From the NCBI RefSeq assembly GCF_031457955.1, contig NZ_JAVDXN010000005.1, forward strand, positions 1 through 64,000: 64,000 nucleotides of DNA. Direction: 5' to 3'. The translations under genes were made by a program, and so were the position numbers. This stretch comes from Mixta sp031457955. Lineage in GTDB: Bacteria > Pseudomonadota > Gammaproteobacteria > Enterobacterales > Enterobacteriaceae. Of the stretch, positions 51,875 through 60,470 are shown piece by piece. The stretch's first letter is position 1, and each line of letters begins with the position of its first letter. The notes beneath the pieces were generated by a model. It saw nothing but the letters and a program-made list of their open reading frames with translations. It searched no databases and was not told the DNA's origin.

Positions 51875-53227
51875 ATGAAAATTAAAACGCTTGCCTTGCT
51901 TTGTGCCTCTTTTTTTTCGTTATATGCCAGCGCGGCGCAGCCGCAAATTGAACGCTATGTGGTGAGCTTCCCGCAGGGCGACCGCGTAGCCTACCACGGC
52001 GCGTCAGCCAACGAATTTCCCCACGGCCTGGCGGTGGGCATCGGTTCGGGCCTGCATTTCCTGCGTAAAGAGGGCGGCGATCTGCTGTTCACCACGCTGA
52101 CCGATCGCGGCCCAAATGCGGACGCGCCTAAAACCGGCAAGCGCGAATCAAAAATCTTTGTCAGCCCGGACTATACGCCGCTGCTGATGACCATTCGGGT
52201 TGGCCACGGCAAAGCTGAGGCGACCGATGCGCATCCGCTACATGATGAGCAGGGCAATATTAGCGGCTTGCCGCTGCCGGAAGGGGTGATCGGCGCAACC
52301 AATGAAGTGGCACTTAATGAAACGTTGCAAGCGATCGGCAGCGATAAACGCGGTCTGGATACGGAAGGCATTACTTCAGATGGCAACGGTGGCTACTGGA
52401 TTTGTGATGAGTACGGTCCGTTTATTGCGCATATCAGCGCCGACGGCAAAATCCTGCAAAAATATGGTCCGCAGGCGGCGTCCGGCGAGCAGAGCGTCGC
52501 GGGCGGCCTGCCAAATATTGTGAAATGGCGTCAGCCTAACCGTGGCTTTGAAGGCCTGACGCGCATGCCGGATGGCCGGATTATCGCTGCGGTGCAAAGC
52601 ACGCTGGATATTGAGGGAAAAAGCAAAAACAGCGCCCGCTTTACCCGCCTGGTGAGCGTCGATCCGGCAACGGGCAAAACGGCCAGCTACGGCTATCCGA
52701 TTGACATTGATGCTTATAAGAAAGCCAAAGACGCCAAAATCGGCGATATCGTCGCGCTGGATAATCAGCGCTTACTGCTGATTGAGCAGGGTGCGGATAA
52801 AGATAAGAACATGCGCAACCGTATCTATGTCGTTGACCTCAGCCACGCCAGCGAGCTGACGCCGTTCGACCAACAGCCGCCAGAGTTTGATGACGAAGCA
52901 GCGCTGAAATCACGCGGTATCGTTCTTGCCAGTAAACAGCTGGTGGTGGATCTGCGCGCGTCCGGCTGGCAGCAGGAGAAAGTAGAAGGCCTGGCGCTGA
53001 TCGATAACAAAACTTTGGCGGTGATTAACGACAACGACTTTGCGGTACGTGCTGAGCTGACCGACGCCGTATCCGGCAAGGATAAAATGGATGACTACGC
53101 CGCAGACGGCAAAGGGCATCTGCTGGTCAACGGCGAAGCGGTGAAGAGCAAAATCGCCGTGCGGCCGCTGGATAAGCCGGAAAGCAATAATGAGCTGTGG
53201 ATAATCAGCCTGCCGGAGGCGCTGTAA
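51875..53227 (+). CDS. Secreted esterase-like protein, phytase-like domain (PF13449 type)
   Basis: This 450-aa exported protein has a signal peptide (MKIKTLALLCASFFSLYASAA). A beta-propeller-like phytase/esterase domain follows. Typical stretches are DLLFTTLTDRGPNADAPKTG, LDTEGITSDGNGGYWICDEYGP and NRGFEGLTRMPDGRII. Near the end is VEGLALIDNKTLAVINDNDF. Members are annotated as having esterase-like activity of the phytase family; the real substrate is unknown. It is a single gene convergent with ygfS. Confidence 0.85.
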   Translation: MKIKTLALLCASFFSLYASAAQPQIERYVVSFPQGDRVAYHGASANEFPHGLAVGIGSGLHFLRKEGGDLLFTTLTDRGPNADAPKTGKRESKIFVSPDYTPLLMTIRVGHGKAEATDAHPLHDEQGNISGLPLPEGVIGATNEVALNETLQAIGSDKRGLDTEGITSDGNGGYWICDEYGPFIAHISADGKILQKYGPQAASGEQSVAGGLPNIVKWRQPNRGFEGLTRMPDGRIIAAVQSTLDIEGKSKNSARFTRLVSVDPATGKTASYGYPIDIDAYKKAKDAKIGDIVALDNQRLLLIEQGADKDKNMRNRIYVVDLSHASELTPFDQQPPEFDDEAALKSRGIVLASKQLVVDLRASGWQQEKVEGLALIDNKTLAVINDNDFAVRAELTDAVSGKDKMDDYAADGKGHLLVNGEAVKSKIAVRPLDKPESNNELWIISLPEAL

Positions 53228-53230
53228 GGT

Positions 53231-53264
53231 ATGACCTGCGCCGCTGTAAAGTTGCGCAGGTCAT
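53231..53264. terminator. Hairpin between the phytase-like gene and ygfS
   Basis: ATGACCTGCGC and GCGCAGGTCAT form a perfect 11-bp stem with a 12-base loop. No T-run follows. It lies four bases after the phytase-like stop, between convergent genes. Confidence 0.55.
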
Positions 53265-53314
53265 TAAGGTTACGCAGCATCCTGCGATAAGAGATCGCAA
53301 TGCAACGCAGTGGC

Positions 53315-53815
53315 TTACAGATAGAGCAGAAACGCCTTGTGGCCGGTCTCTTTGGCGCGTTTATTCTTTAACGCCTTGAGTTCGCCTGCGGGCATCAGCT
53401 TCAGCGCAAAGGTTGGGCACACCTCCACGCAGGCCGGGCCCGCTTCACGCGCGGCGCACAGGTCGCATTTAACGATCTCAGCGCCGCGGGCATTACCCGA
53501 CGCTTCAATAGCAATGCAGCCAAAAGGGCAGGCGACAATACAATTTTTACAGCCAATACAGCGTGCTGAGTCGGCCTGCACGCGATGTTCATCCAGGCTC
53601 AGCGCCCCGGTTGGGCAGGCTGCGACGCAGGGCGCATTTTCACACTGATGGCAGATTGACGGCGCGCTGGCCTGGCTTGATTTATAAACATTAAGCCGGG
53701 GCAAAAAGGTGGTTACGTCGAGATCGCCTTGCGTCAGATGTGCCTGCGCGCAGGCGATCTCACAGGTCCGACAGGCGATGCAGCGTTGCGTATCAACAAG
53801 AACAAAATCGGTCAT
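53315..53815 (-). CDS. ygfS: 4Fe-4S ferredoxin-type protein YgfS
   Basis: This 166-aa electron-transfer protein of the HycB/HydN type has four cysteine clusters. They are CIACRTCEIACA, CHQCENAPCVAACPTGAL, CIGCKNCIVACPFGC and CDLCAAREAGPACVEVCP. It should hold up to four [4Fe-4S] clusters. It overlaps ygfT by four bases (ATGA), so the two are made together, and it likely passes electrons to or from YgfT in purine/urate metabolism. Confidence 0.92.
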   Translation of the reverse strand: MTDFVLVDTQRCIACRTCEIACAQAHLTQGDLDVTTFLPRLNVYKSSQASAPSICHQCENAPCVAACPTGALSLDEHRVQADSARCIGCKNCIVACPFGCIAIEASGNARGAEIVKCDLCAAREAGPACVEVCPTFALKLMPAGELKALKNKRAKETGHKAFLLYL

Positions 53816-55767
53816 AGTGCCTCCTGCATAGCATTAAGCTGAGCGGGCTGATGCGCCAGCATCGTCAAAATATCGCGTGCCGCCTGATGACCCGCCGCCA
53901 TCGCGGTCACCACCAGATCGGCGCCGTGCACCGCATCGCCACCGGCAAACACCTTACGCTGGCTGGTTTGCGTGGCCAGCCGCGCGCCGCCGCCGGTGGT
54001 AATTAATCCCCATTTATCGCGTTTGATATCGAATGGATCCAGCCACGGCATGGCGTGCGGCCTGAAGCCCAACGCCATGATCAGCACATCAACCGGCTGC
54101 ACAAACGCCGAGCCTTTAACCGGTTGCGGTTTTCTGCGGCCGTCAGGGCCAGCGTCACCTAACACTGTGCGAATCAGCCTGATGCCGTTAACCCGGCCTT
54201 TGCGATCCCGCTGAATATGCTGCGGCTGAACGTTAAATAAAAACTCGACGCCCTCTTCACGCGCGTTGGTAACCTCTTTTTTCGAACCGGGCATGCTGGC
54301 CTCATCGCGCCGATAGGCACAGGTCACGCTGGCCGCTTCGCGCCGGATCGCCGTGCGCAGGCAATCCATTGCCGTATCGCCGCCGCCCAGCACCACCACC
54401 TTTTTGCCTTTCACATCAATCCAGGGATAGCGAGGATCCTCTTCTAACGCCATCACCCGCCGCGTGCTGGCGATCAAAAACGGCAGCGCCTGCACCACGC
54501 CCGGCGCATCCTCATGCGCGAGGCCCGCAGGCAAAAAGCCATAGGTGCCGGTGCCAAGAAAAATGGCGTCATACTCTGCCATCAGCGTGCTGAAAGGGAT
54601 GTCGCGACCGATTTCGCAGTTAAGGTGAAACCGGATACCCATGGCGCTGAAAATGTCACGTCGGCGCGCCATAAGCTGTTTATCCAGCTTGAACGGCGGA
54701 ATGCCAAAGGTCAGCAGGCCACCGATTTCGGGATGACCATCAAACACATCCGCCTGAATACCGGCGCGCGCCAGCCTGTCGGCGCAGCCTAATCCGGCCG
54801 GACCTGCGCCAATAATGGCGACCTTTTCGCTGCGCGCCGTTACCGTGCCGATCGTCGGACGCCAGCCTCTCTCAAAGGCGGTATCGGTGATATAGCGTTC
54901 CAGGTTGCCAATCGTCACTGCGCCGCTGCGGCTGTTTAAGGTGCATGCGCCTTCGCAAAGGCGATCCTGCGGGCAAACCCGACCGCATATTTCCGGCAGG
55001 CTGCTGGTTTGATGGCACAGCTCCGCCGCCTCGAGAATATCTCCTTCGCTAACCAGGCGAATAAAATCGGGGATCGCGTTGTGCAGCGGGCACGTCCAGT
55101 TACACCAGGCCTTCTGCGCGCAATAAAGGCAACGTCGGCTTTCGTCGCCCGCGCAATCTGCGGTCAGTCCCTGATAGATCTCCTGAAAATCGGTTTTCCG
55201 TTGCGCCGCCGCGACCTTTTGCGCGCCACGACGAGGCGGTTTATCCAGTAACCGGGCCGCCCGGCCTGGCGTCGCCTCAGATTGATAGCCGTCGGGGAGC
55301 GCTGCGCGTTGCCGCTGATGTCGCAAAGCCTTTAAATCCGTGTTATCCAGCAGTTGTAACGCCAGAGTAGGGCAGTGGGATACGCAGGCCGGAGAAGCCT
55401 GATGGCTACAGAGATCGCACTTCTGCGCGATAGCTGTCATTGAATCCTGCCGGGTAACCATCTCAATTACGCCGAAAGGGCAGGCGACAAGGCAATTTTT
55501 GCAGCCGATGCAGCGTTGTGCGTCCAGCTGGATCGCCTCATCGCTAACGTACAGCGCCTCAACGGGACAGCTCGCCACGCAGGGGGCGTCCTCACAATGA
55601 TGACAGGTCACGGCAACGCTGTTTTTCCCCTGAAACATTACCTGGATGCGCGGTATAAATGCCGACCGTTCCGGCCAGCGATAATGATTATGCGCCACAA
55701 CGCATGCCACTTCACAAACGTGGCAACCGATACATTGCCGGGGATCGGTCACAATAAATTTATTCAT
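53812..55767 (-). CDS. ygfT: FeS/FAD oxidoreductase YgfT (AegA-like, glutamate synthase beta-type)
   Basis: This 651-aa two-part protein starts with a ferredoxin-type domain (about 1-160: CIGCHVCEVACVV, CEDAPCVASCP, CIGCKNCLVACPFG, CDLCSHQASPACVSHCP). A glutamate synthase small-subunit-like reductase follows (from about 185), with CLYCAQKAWCNWTCPLHN, the FAD motif VAIIGAGPAGLGCADRLAR and the NAD(P) motif KKVVVLGGGDTAMDCLRTA. E. coli AegA and YgfT have this make-up and are needed for low-oxygen urate use. It heads the ygfT-ygfS pair and is divergent from the xdh genes. Confidence 0.92.
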   Translation of the reverse strand: MNKFIVTDPRQCIGCHVCEVACVVAHNHYRWPERSAFIPRIQVMFQGKNSVAVTCHHCEDAPCVASCPVEALYVSDEAIQLDAQRCIGCKNCLVACPFGVIEMVTRQDSMTAIAQKCDLCSHQASPACVSHCPTLALQLLDNTDLKALRHQRQRAALPDGYQSEATPGRAARLLDKPPRRGAQKVAAAQRKTDFQEIYQGLTADCAGDESRRCLYCAQKAWCNWTCPLHNAIPDFIRLVSEGDILEAAELCHQTSSLPEICGRVCPQDRLCEGACTLNSRSGAVTIGNLERYITDTAFERGWRPTIGTVTARSEKVAIIGAGPAGLGCADRLARAGIQADVFDGHPEIGGLLTFGIPPFKLDKQLMARRRDIFSAMGIRFHLNCEIGRDIPFSTLMAEYDAIFLGTGTYGFLPAGLAHEDAPGVVQALPFLIASTRRVMALEEDPRYPWIDVKGKKVVVLGGGDTAMDCLRTAIRREAASVTCAYRRDEASMPGSKKEVTNAREEGVEFLFNVQPQHIQRDRKGRVNGIRLIRTVLGDAGPDGRRKPQPVKGSAFVQPVDVLIMALGFRPHAMPWLDPFDIKRDKWGLITTGGGARLATQTSQRKVFAGGDAVHGADLVVTAMAAGHQAARDILTMLAHQPAQLNAMQEAL

Positions 55768-55937
55768 GTACGTCCCTTATTATTATTTCCGCCATTACTC
55801 TCACGTTTCAGAGGTATGCAATAAACGTACGCACTGGCCTCCTTGCGGCGGGTTTACATTAACTTTGTGGCGCACCTCAAATATTTGTCCCCTTTATCGC
55901 CAGGGCAGCGGCGCGGCGTCTCTCTATTCTCATTTCG

Positions 55938-55956
55938 CTTTATCACTTTGATAAAG
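55938..55956. promoter_or_regulatory. Inverted repeat, candidate enhancer site for YgeV
   Basis: CTTTATC and GATAAAG form perfect 7-bp arms around ACTTT. It lies 127 bases upstream of the sigma-54 -24 element, the usual distance for an enhancer-binding protein. That YgeV binds here is inferred. Confidence 0.45.
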
Positions 55957-56082
55957 GTTGCGTCACAGTGAAAAAAGGGGATTGTCGTTATGCGCAATAA
56001 AACCGGCTTCAGGCGATGTAATCGCGCCATTTTATTGGCGTCTATCACAACTCAGTTTCTTCGCGTCTGAATGCGTACGTCC

Positions 56083-56098
56083 TGGCACAACCTTTGCT
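56083..56098 (+). promoter_or_regulatory. Sigma-54 (-24/-12) promoter of xdhAB
   Basis: TGGCACAACCTTTGCT fits the RpoN consensus TGGCAC-N5-TTGCT perfectly, with GG and GC ten bases apart. It lies 53 bases upstream of the chosen ATG. Confidence 0.88.
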
Positions 56099-56150
56099 GC
56101 TATCTGAAAAAGTGAGCAATCTGGTAGCTGACCAGGGAGATAACGCGCTA

Positions 56151-59100
56151 ATGGAAACAACAATTGTGGGTAGTGAAGTGCCGCGAACGGATGGCGCAGC
56201 CAAAGTCAAAGGGCTGGCGGTTTACGGCGACGATCTGGTAATGAAAAATATGCTGTACGGCGTGTGCCGCTATGCGGATATTCCCGCCGGACAGATTACA
56301 TCGGTGGATTTCTCTGAGGCGTTGAACGTGCCGGGCGTGGTAAAAATCGCCACCTGGGACGATATTCCCGGCGAAAAGAAGATTGGGGTAGTCACACCGG
56401 ATTATCCGCCTCTTGTCGAGCGGGAAATTGCGTTTCGCGGCGATGTCGTGGCGGTGGTAGCGGCAGAAACGTATGAAGCGGCCTGCCTGGCAGCGGAAAA
56501 AATAAATATAACCTATAAGCCCTGGATGCCGGTGACCTCTCCGCAGGAAGCGCTTCAGCCCGGCGCGCGTTTAATTCACAGCGGCACGCAGAACAATATT
56601 ATTAATCACCACTTTACCGTGAAGGGTGATATTGATGCCGGGTTCGCCGCCTCAACGCATATATTCGAACGCGAATATCAGGTGGGCTTTCAGGAACACG
56701 CTTATATAGAGCCGGAATCTATTACCACCTGCTATGACGATATCGAACAGATCATCACGGTGTATGGATCGATACAAAACGCCCACCGCGTGCGCGGCTT
56801 TGTGGCGAAATACCTTGGGCTGCCCCAGTCAAAAGTTAATGTGAAACGCTCGGTGCTGGGCGGATCGTTTGGCGGCAAGGACGATATTATTGACCACCTT
56901 GCCTGTCGCGCGGCGCTGCTGACATGGCTGACTTCCCGTCCGGTGAAAATGACCTATAACCGCGAACAATCTATGCGGGAAAGCTATAAACGTCATCCTT
57001 ACACCATGAAATATAAAATTGGTCTGGATAGCGATGCGCGTATTCAGGCAATTAAAATTGATGTGCTGGCGGACGGCGGCAGCTACGCCGGGCAGACCGT
57101 TTTTGTTACCTGGCGCAGTTCGGTGCAGGCCGCCGGCCCCTATAACATTCCTAATGTGCGCATTGATGTCACCGGGGTTTATACCAACAATAACTACACC
57201 TCTGCCTATCGCGGTTTCGGGGCGCCGCAGGTGATTTTCGCCAATGAATCATTAATGGATGAAGTCGCAGAGGAGATGGGGCTGTCGCCGGTTGAGCTAC
57301 GGCTGCGCAATATTTTGCATCAGGGCGATACCAGCATGGCCGGGCAGGTGCTTTCCGGGCATACGGTATCCGCCAGCGAAGTGCTGCAAAAAGCGATCGA
57401 TAAAACGCAATTTGCAGAGAAAAGACGGCAATACGCCGCCCTGAACGCAGCCGGAGGGCCGATAAAATATGGTATCGGGCTGGCGCTAAGCCATCGTGGT
57501 TGCTCGCTGGGTGCCGAAGGGCTGGACGCCTCATCCGCCTTGATTCAGGTCAACGCTGATGCCAGCATCAATATCTCCACCTCCGTTTCAGAAAACGGTC
57601 AGGGGCTGCAAACTACCATGTCGCTGATCGCCGCCGAAGCCTTTGGCGTGCCGCTGGAAAACATCACTTTTAGCGAGCCTGCTACGGCGATGATTGCCGA
57701 TGGCGGCTCGACCGTTGCTTCACGCGGCACGCTGATGGGCGGGCAGGCGATATTGAGCGCGGCGGAAAAGATCAAAGATCGCATGGCGCAGGCCATCGCC
57801 GAGCGGTTAGATGTGCATGATAACCACGATCTGGTGTGGGAAAACGGACGGGTTTTCAATCGCCATCATCCTTACAACCGCTTGTCGTTTGCAGAAGTGG
57901 TTAATCTGACGAAAGCCACCGGCGCAAACCTCTCTGCTTACGGCTGGCATGTTGCGCCAGATATTCACTGGGATGAGGAAAAAGGCACCGGCAGCCCTTA
58001 TTTCACCTGGGTTTATGGCTGTCAGGTGGCGGATATCGCGCTGGATACCCGCACGGGGAAAATCGAGATCAAACGCGTCACGGCGGTTCATGATGTGGGC
58101 AAAGTGATTAATAAAATCGGCTTTGAAGGCCAGGTGTGCGGCGGCATTGCTCAGGGCATGATCGGTTACGGCATGCTGGAAGATTTCAATATTGAACAGG
58201 GCGATGTGAAGTCGGAAAACTTTGATACCTATCTGCTGCCGACCATCAAGGATATTCCGGAAATCGATATTATCGCCGTGGAAAATCACGATAACGCAGG
58301 GCCATACGGTGCGAAAGTGCTGGGCGAACCGGTGCTTGAGCTGGGGGCGGCGGCGCTGAATAATGCCGTCAGCTTTGCTCAGGGAGCGCGTAACTATGCG
58401 CTGCCCCTGACGCTGGAGCAGGTCAAGCTGGGATATGCGCTGAAAAAGCCAGAGCGGCAAAGCGAAATGATGGTTGCGGCGGGCGAGAAAAAACAGGTGC
58501 TGCGTCTCAATACGCTACAGCTGCGCCGGGCGAAGACGCTGGATGACGCGCTTGACGCGCTGGCCGCAGGGCAGTGCCGTCCAGTGGCGGGCGGAACGGA
58601 TGTTTTGGTGCAGGCGCGCCTGAGCAACGATCCCGTGGCGCTGGTGGATATTTCCGGCATACCGGCGTTGAAAGCGCTGGTAGAAACCGCCGAGGGCGGC
58701 GTAGCGATTGGCGCGGGCGTCTGCTTTAGCGATCTCACCGCCTCGCCGCTGGTGCAGAAAAAATACCCGCTGCTGGTAACCGCCTGCGACACGATCGGAT
58801 CGCTGCAGTTACGTAACCGGGCGACGCTGGGCGGAAATATCGTCAATGCCGCGCCCTGCGCTGATTCGGTGCCGCCGTTGATTATCTACGATGCTGAGGT
58901 AGAACTGCAAAGTCAGCAACGCGGCATACGCCGGGTTCCGCTTAGCGAATTTATTACCGCAGGCTATCGCACCCAGCTGCAACCGGATGAACTGCTCATC
59001 GCCGTGATTCTGCCGCCGCCGTTACAGCATGAACGTCTGCAGCAGCGCTACCTGCAGTTAGGCCGTCGCAACGCGCTTAATATCACGCGCCAGAGCCTGA

Positions 59101-59372
59101 CCGGCCAGTTTGTTATCGATAACGCCAAAAACCTGATCCGTTGTCGCCTGGTTGACGGCGCGATGTTCAGCAAGCCGCAGCGGCTGATCGCGCTGGAAAA
59201 AGCGCTTACCGGTCGTCGGCTGGATGCCCAATTAATAGAAGAGGGGGCATTGGTCATGCACAACCTGCTTAATGAGGCGATTGGTTCGCGCTGGTCTGCG
59301 GCTTACAAGGTGCCCGTGGGCGTTGAGATGCTGCGTCAGATGCTGCAAGAAGCCCTGGCCGCGCAACAATAA
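56151..59372 (+). CDS. xdhA: Xanthine dehydrogenase, fused molybdenum and FAD subunits (XdhA-XdhB)
   Basis: This 1073-aa protein joins two subunits that are separate in E. coli. Residues about 1-775 form the molybdopterin subunit: VPRTDGAAKVKGLAVYGDD, QEHAYIEPES, LGGSFGGKDDI, SAYRGFGAPQVIF and the YGAKVLGEPVLELGAAA region with the catalytic Glu. Residues about 785-1073 form the CO dehydrogenase-type FAD subunit: PVAGGTDVLVQARL and ATLGGNIVNAAPCADS. The frame is open across the join. It should hydroxylate hypoxanthine/xanthine with the separate 2Fe-2S subunit XdhC next door. The ATG at 56151 after AGGGAGA is chosen, since the frame upstream runs into the sigma-54 promoter. Substrate preference is inferred from the cluster. 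Confidence 0.9.
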   Translation: METTIVGSEVPRTDGAAKVKGLAVYGDDLVMKNMLYGVCRYADIPAGQITSVDFSEALNVPGVVKIATWDDIPGEKKIGVVTPDYPPLVEREIAFRGDVVAVVAAETYEAACLAAEKINITYKPWMPVTSPQEALQPGARLIHSGTQNNIINHHFTVKGDIDAGFAASTHIFEREYQVGFQEHAYIEPESITTCYDDIEQIITVYGSIQNAHRVRGFVAKYLGLPQSKVNVKRSVLGGSFGGKDDIIDHLACRAALLTWLTSRPVKMTYNREQSMRESYKRHPYTMKYKIGLDSDARIQAIKIDVLADGGSYAGQTVFVTWRSSVQAAGPYNIPNVRIDVTGVYTNNNYTSAYRGFGAPQVIFANESLMDEVAEEMGLSPVELRLRNILHQGDTSMAGQVLSGHTVSASEVLQKAIDKTQFAEKRRQYAALNAAGGPIKYGIGLALSHRGCSLGAEGLDASSALIQVNADASINISTSVSENGQGLQTTMSLIAAEAFGVPLENITFSEPATAMIADGGSTVASRGTLMGGQAILSAAEKIKDRMAQAIAERLDVHDNHDLVWENGRVFNRHHPYNRLSFAEVVNLTKATGANLSAYGWHVAPDIHWDEEKGTGSPYFTWVYGCQVADIALDTRTGKIEIKRVTAVHDVGKVINKIGFEGQVCGGIAQGMIGYGMLEDFNIEQGDVKSENFDTYLLPTIKDIPEIDIIAVENHDNAGPYGAKVLGEPVLELGAAALNNAVSFAQGARNYALPLTLEQVKLGYALKKPERQSEMMVAAGEKKQVLRLNTLQLRRAKTLDDALDALAAGQCRPVAGGTDVLVQARLSNDPVALVDISGIPALKALVETAEGGVAIGAGVCFSDLTASPLVQKKYPLLVTACDTIGSLQLRNRATLGGNIVNAAPCADSVPPLIIYDAEVELQSQQRGIRRVPLSEFITAGYRTQLQPDELLIAVILPPPLQHERLQQRYLQLGRRNALNITRQSLTGQFVIDNAKNLIRCRLVDGAMFSKPQRLIALEKALTGRRLDAQLIEEGALVMHNLLNEAIGSRWSAAYKVPVGVEMLRQMLQEALAAQQ

Positions 59373-59388
59373 CAAGGGAAGGTGAGCG

Positions 59389-59850
59389 ATGAATGTAATC
59401 GAACTTAAAGTAAACGGTATTCGTGTACGGCGTGAGGTTGATGATAATCGCCGACTGATCGATTTTCTACGGGAAGATCTGCAGCTGACCGGCACAAAAG
59501 AGGGCTGTTCCGTGGGCGAATGCGGTGCCTGTACGGTGATTATGGCAGGAAAAGCGGTTTGCTCTTGTCTGTTGCTGGCGGCGCAGTGCGACGGCGCGCA
59601 GATCACTACCGTGGAAGCGCTGCGCCACGACAAAATAGGGCAGCGGCTACAAAACGCTTTTGTTCGGCACGGCGGCGTGCAGTGCGGCTTTTGTACGCCC
59701 GGTTTTTTAATGAGCGCAAAAGCGCTGCTGGATGCCACGCCGCAGCCTAACGATCGGCAAATTTATGACGCGCTGGAAGGTAATCTTTGCCGCTGTACCG
59801 GCTATCGGCCGATTATCAAATCGATCAAAGCGGTACTGGAACAGGCATAG
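59389..59850 (+). CDS. xdhC: Xanthine dehydrogenase 2Fe-2S subunit
   Basis: This 153-aa iron-sulfur subunit carries two [2Fe-2S] clusters between the molybdenum and FAD sites. The plant-ferredoxin type motif is CSVGECGACTV (with a later C in VCSCLL). The second cluster motif is QCGFCTPGFLM plus NLCRCTGYRPI. It starts 16 bases after the fused xdhAB gene with an AAGGTGAG ribosome site, so it is in the same sigma-54 transcript. Confidence 0.95.
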   Translation: MNVIELKVNGIRVRREVDDNRRLIDFLREDLQLTGTKEGCSVGECGACTVIMAGKAVCSCLLLAAQCDGAQITTVEALRHDKIGQRLQNAFVRHGGVQCGFCTPGFLMSAKALLDATPQPNDRQIYDALEGNLCRCTGYRPIIKSIKAVLEQA

Positions 59851-59852
59851 CA

Positions 59853-60470
59853 ATGCGCAACCACGGCGCGCAGAAGCAGAAGCAGAAGCAGTGTCTGATG
59901 CTGGCCGCAGGCCTCTCTTCGCGCATGGGCGCATGGAAGATGCTGCTGCCCTGGGGAGCGGCTACCGTTCTGGATAGCGCCCTGGAGAATGCGCTTTCCT
60001 TTTGCGATCGAGTAGTGCTGGTGACCGGCTATCAGGGCGTGCGCCTGCATCAGCGCTATGCAGGCCATGTCGGGATAGCGCTGTGTCATAACCCACATTA
60101 TTTACAGGGCATGTTCTCTTCCATTCGTTGTGGCGCTAAGCAGCTGGTTCCCGGTGATTTTTTTGTGGTGCCTGGCGATATGCCGCTGCTGAGCGGGGAT
60201 ATTTACGCCGCGCTCTGGCAGCACCGTGACCACAACTGCTGTCTGGTGCCGGAATACGCGGGCGGCCGTGGGCATCCGGTGCTGCTGCCAGCTGATATGC
60301 GTGAGGTCATTTTACAGGCGCAGGCGGATGCGAATCTGAAGGCGCTAGTCAACGCAAGAGGGCGTTACGCGGTTCCTGTCGCCACGCCCGCGATTCACTG
60401 GGATCTTGATACGCCCGAACAATATGAAAAACGCTTACGCGCCTCGTTTAAGCCAGACCATACTTTTTGA
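59853..60470 (+). CDS. mocA: Molybdenum cofactor cytidylyltransferase
   Basis: This enzyme adds CMP to molybdopterin to make the cytosine dinucleotide cofactor needed by xanthine dehydrogenases. It is a 206-aa nucleotidyltransferase with LMLAAGLSSRMGAWKMLLPWG at the N-terminus (nucleotide loop), VVPGDMPLLSGDIY (metal Asp) and GGRGHPVLLP. It matches YgfJ/MocA of E. coli. The ATG two bases after the xdhC stop is chosen. It is followed by an odd run coded by CAGAAG repeats (QKQKQKQ, 59871-59891) before the domain starts. The last 23 bases overlap the end of ygeV. Confidence 0.92.
   Translation: MRNHGAQKQKQKQCLMLAAGLSSRMGAWKMLLPWGAATVLDSALENALSFCDRVVLVTGYQGVRLHQRYAGHVGIALCHNPHYLQGMFSSIRCGAKQLVPGDFFVVPGDMPLLSGDIYAALWQHRDHNCCLVPEYAGGRGHPVLLPADMREVILQAQADANLKALVNARGRYAVPVATPAIHWDLDTPEQYEKRLRASFKPDHTF

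Larger units (their letters stand above)
55768..56150. other. Divergent control region between ygfT and xdhAB
   Basis: This 383-base region holds a sigma-54 promoter for xdhAB (56083-56098) and a perfect inverted repeat upstream of it (55938-55956). For ygfT on the minus strand I see only a poor -24/-12 fit near 55825. No gene is supported. Confidence 0.65.

Noticed and set aside
55800..55845. Possible sigma-54 promoter for ygfT on the minus strand
   Set aside because: A TTGCAT-like -12 is present, but the -24 GG is not at the required ten-base spacing.
56094..56150. Upstream TTG or GTG start for the fused xdhAB gene
   Set aside because: The TTG lies inside the sigma-54 -12 element, and the GTG at 56112 has no ribosome site. 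The ATG at 56151 has AGGGAGA upstream and a family-like N-terminus.
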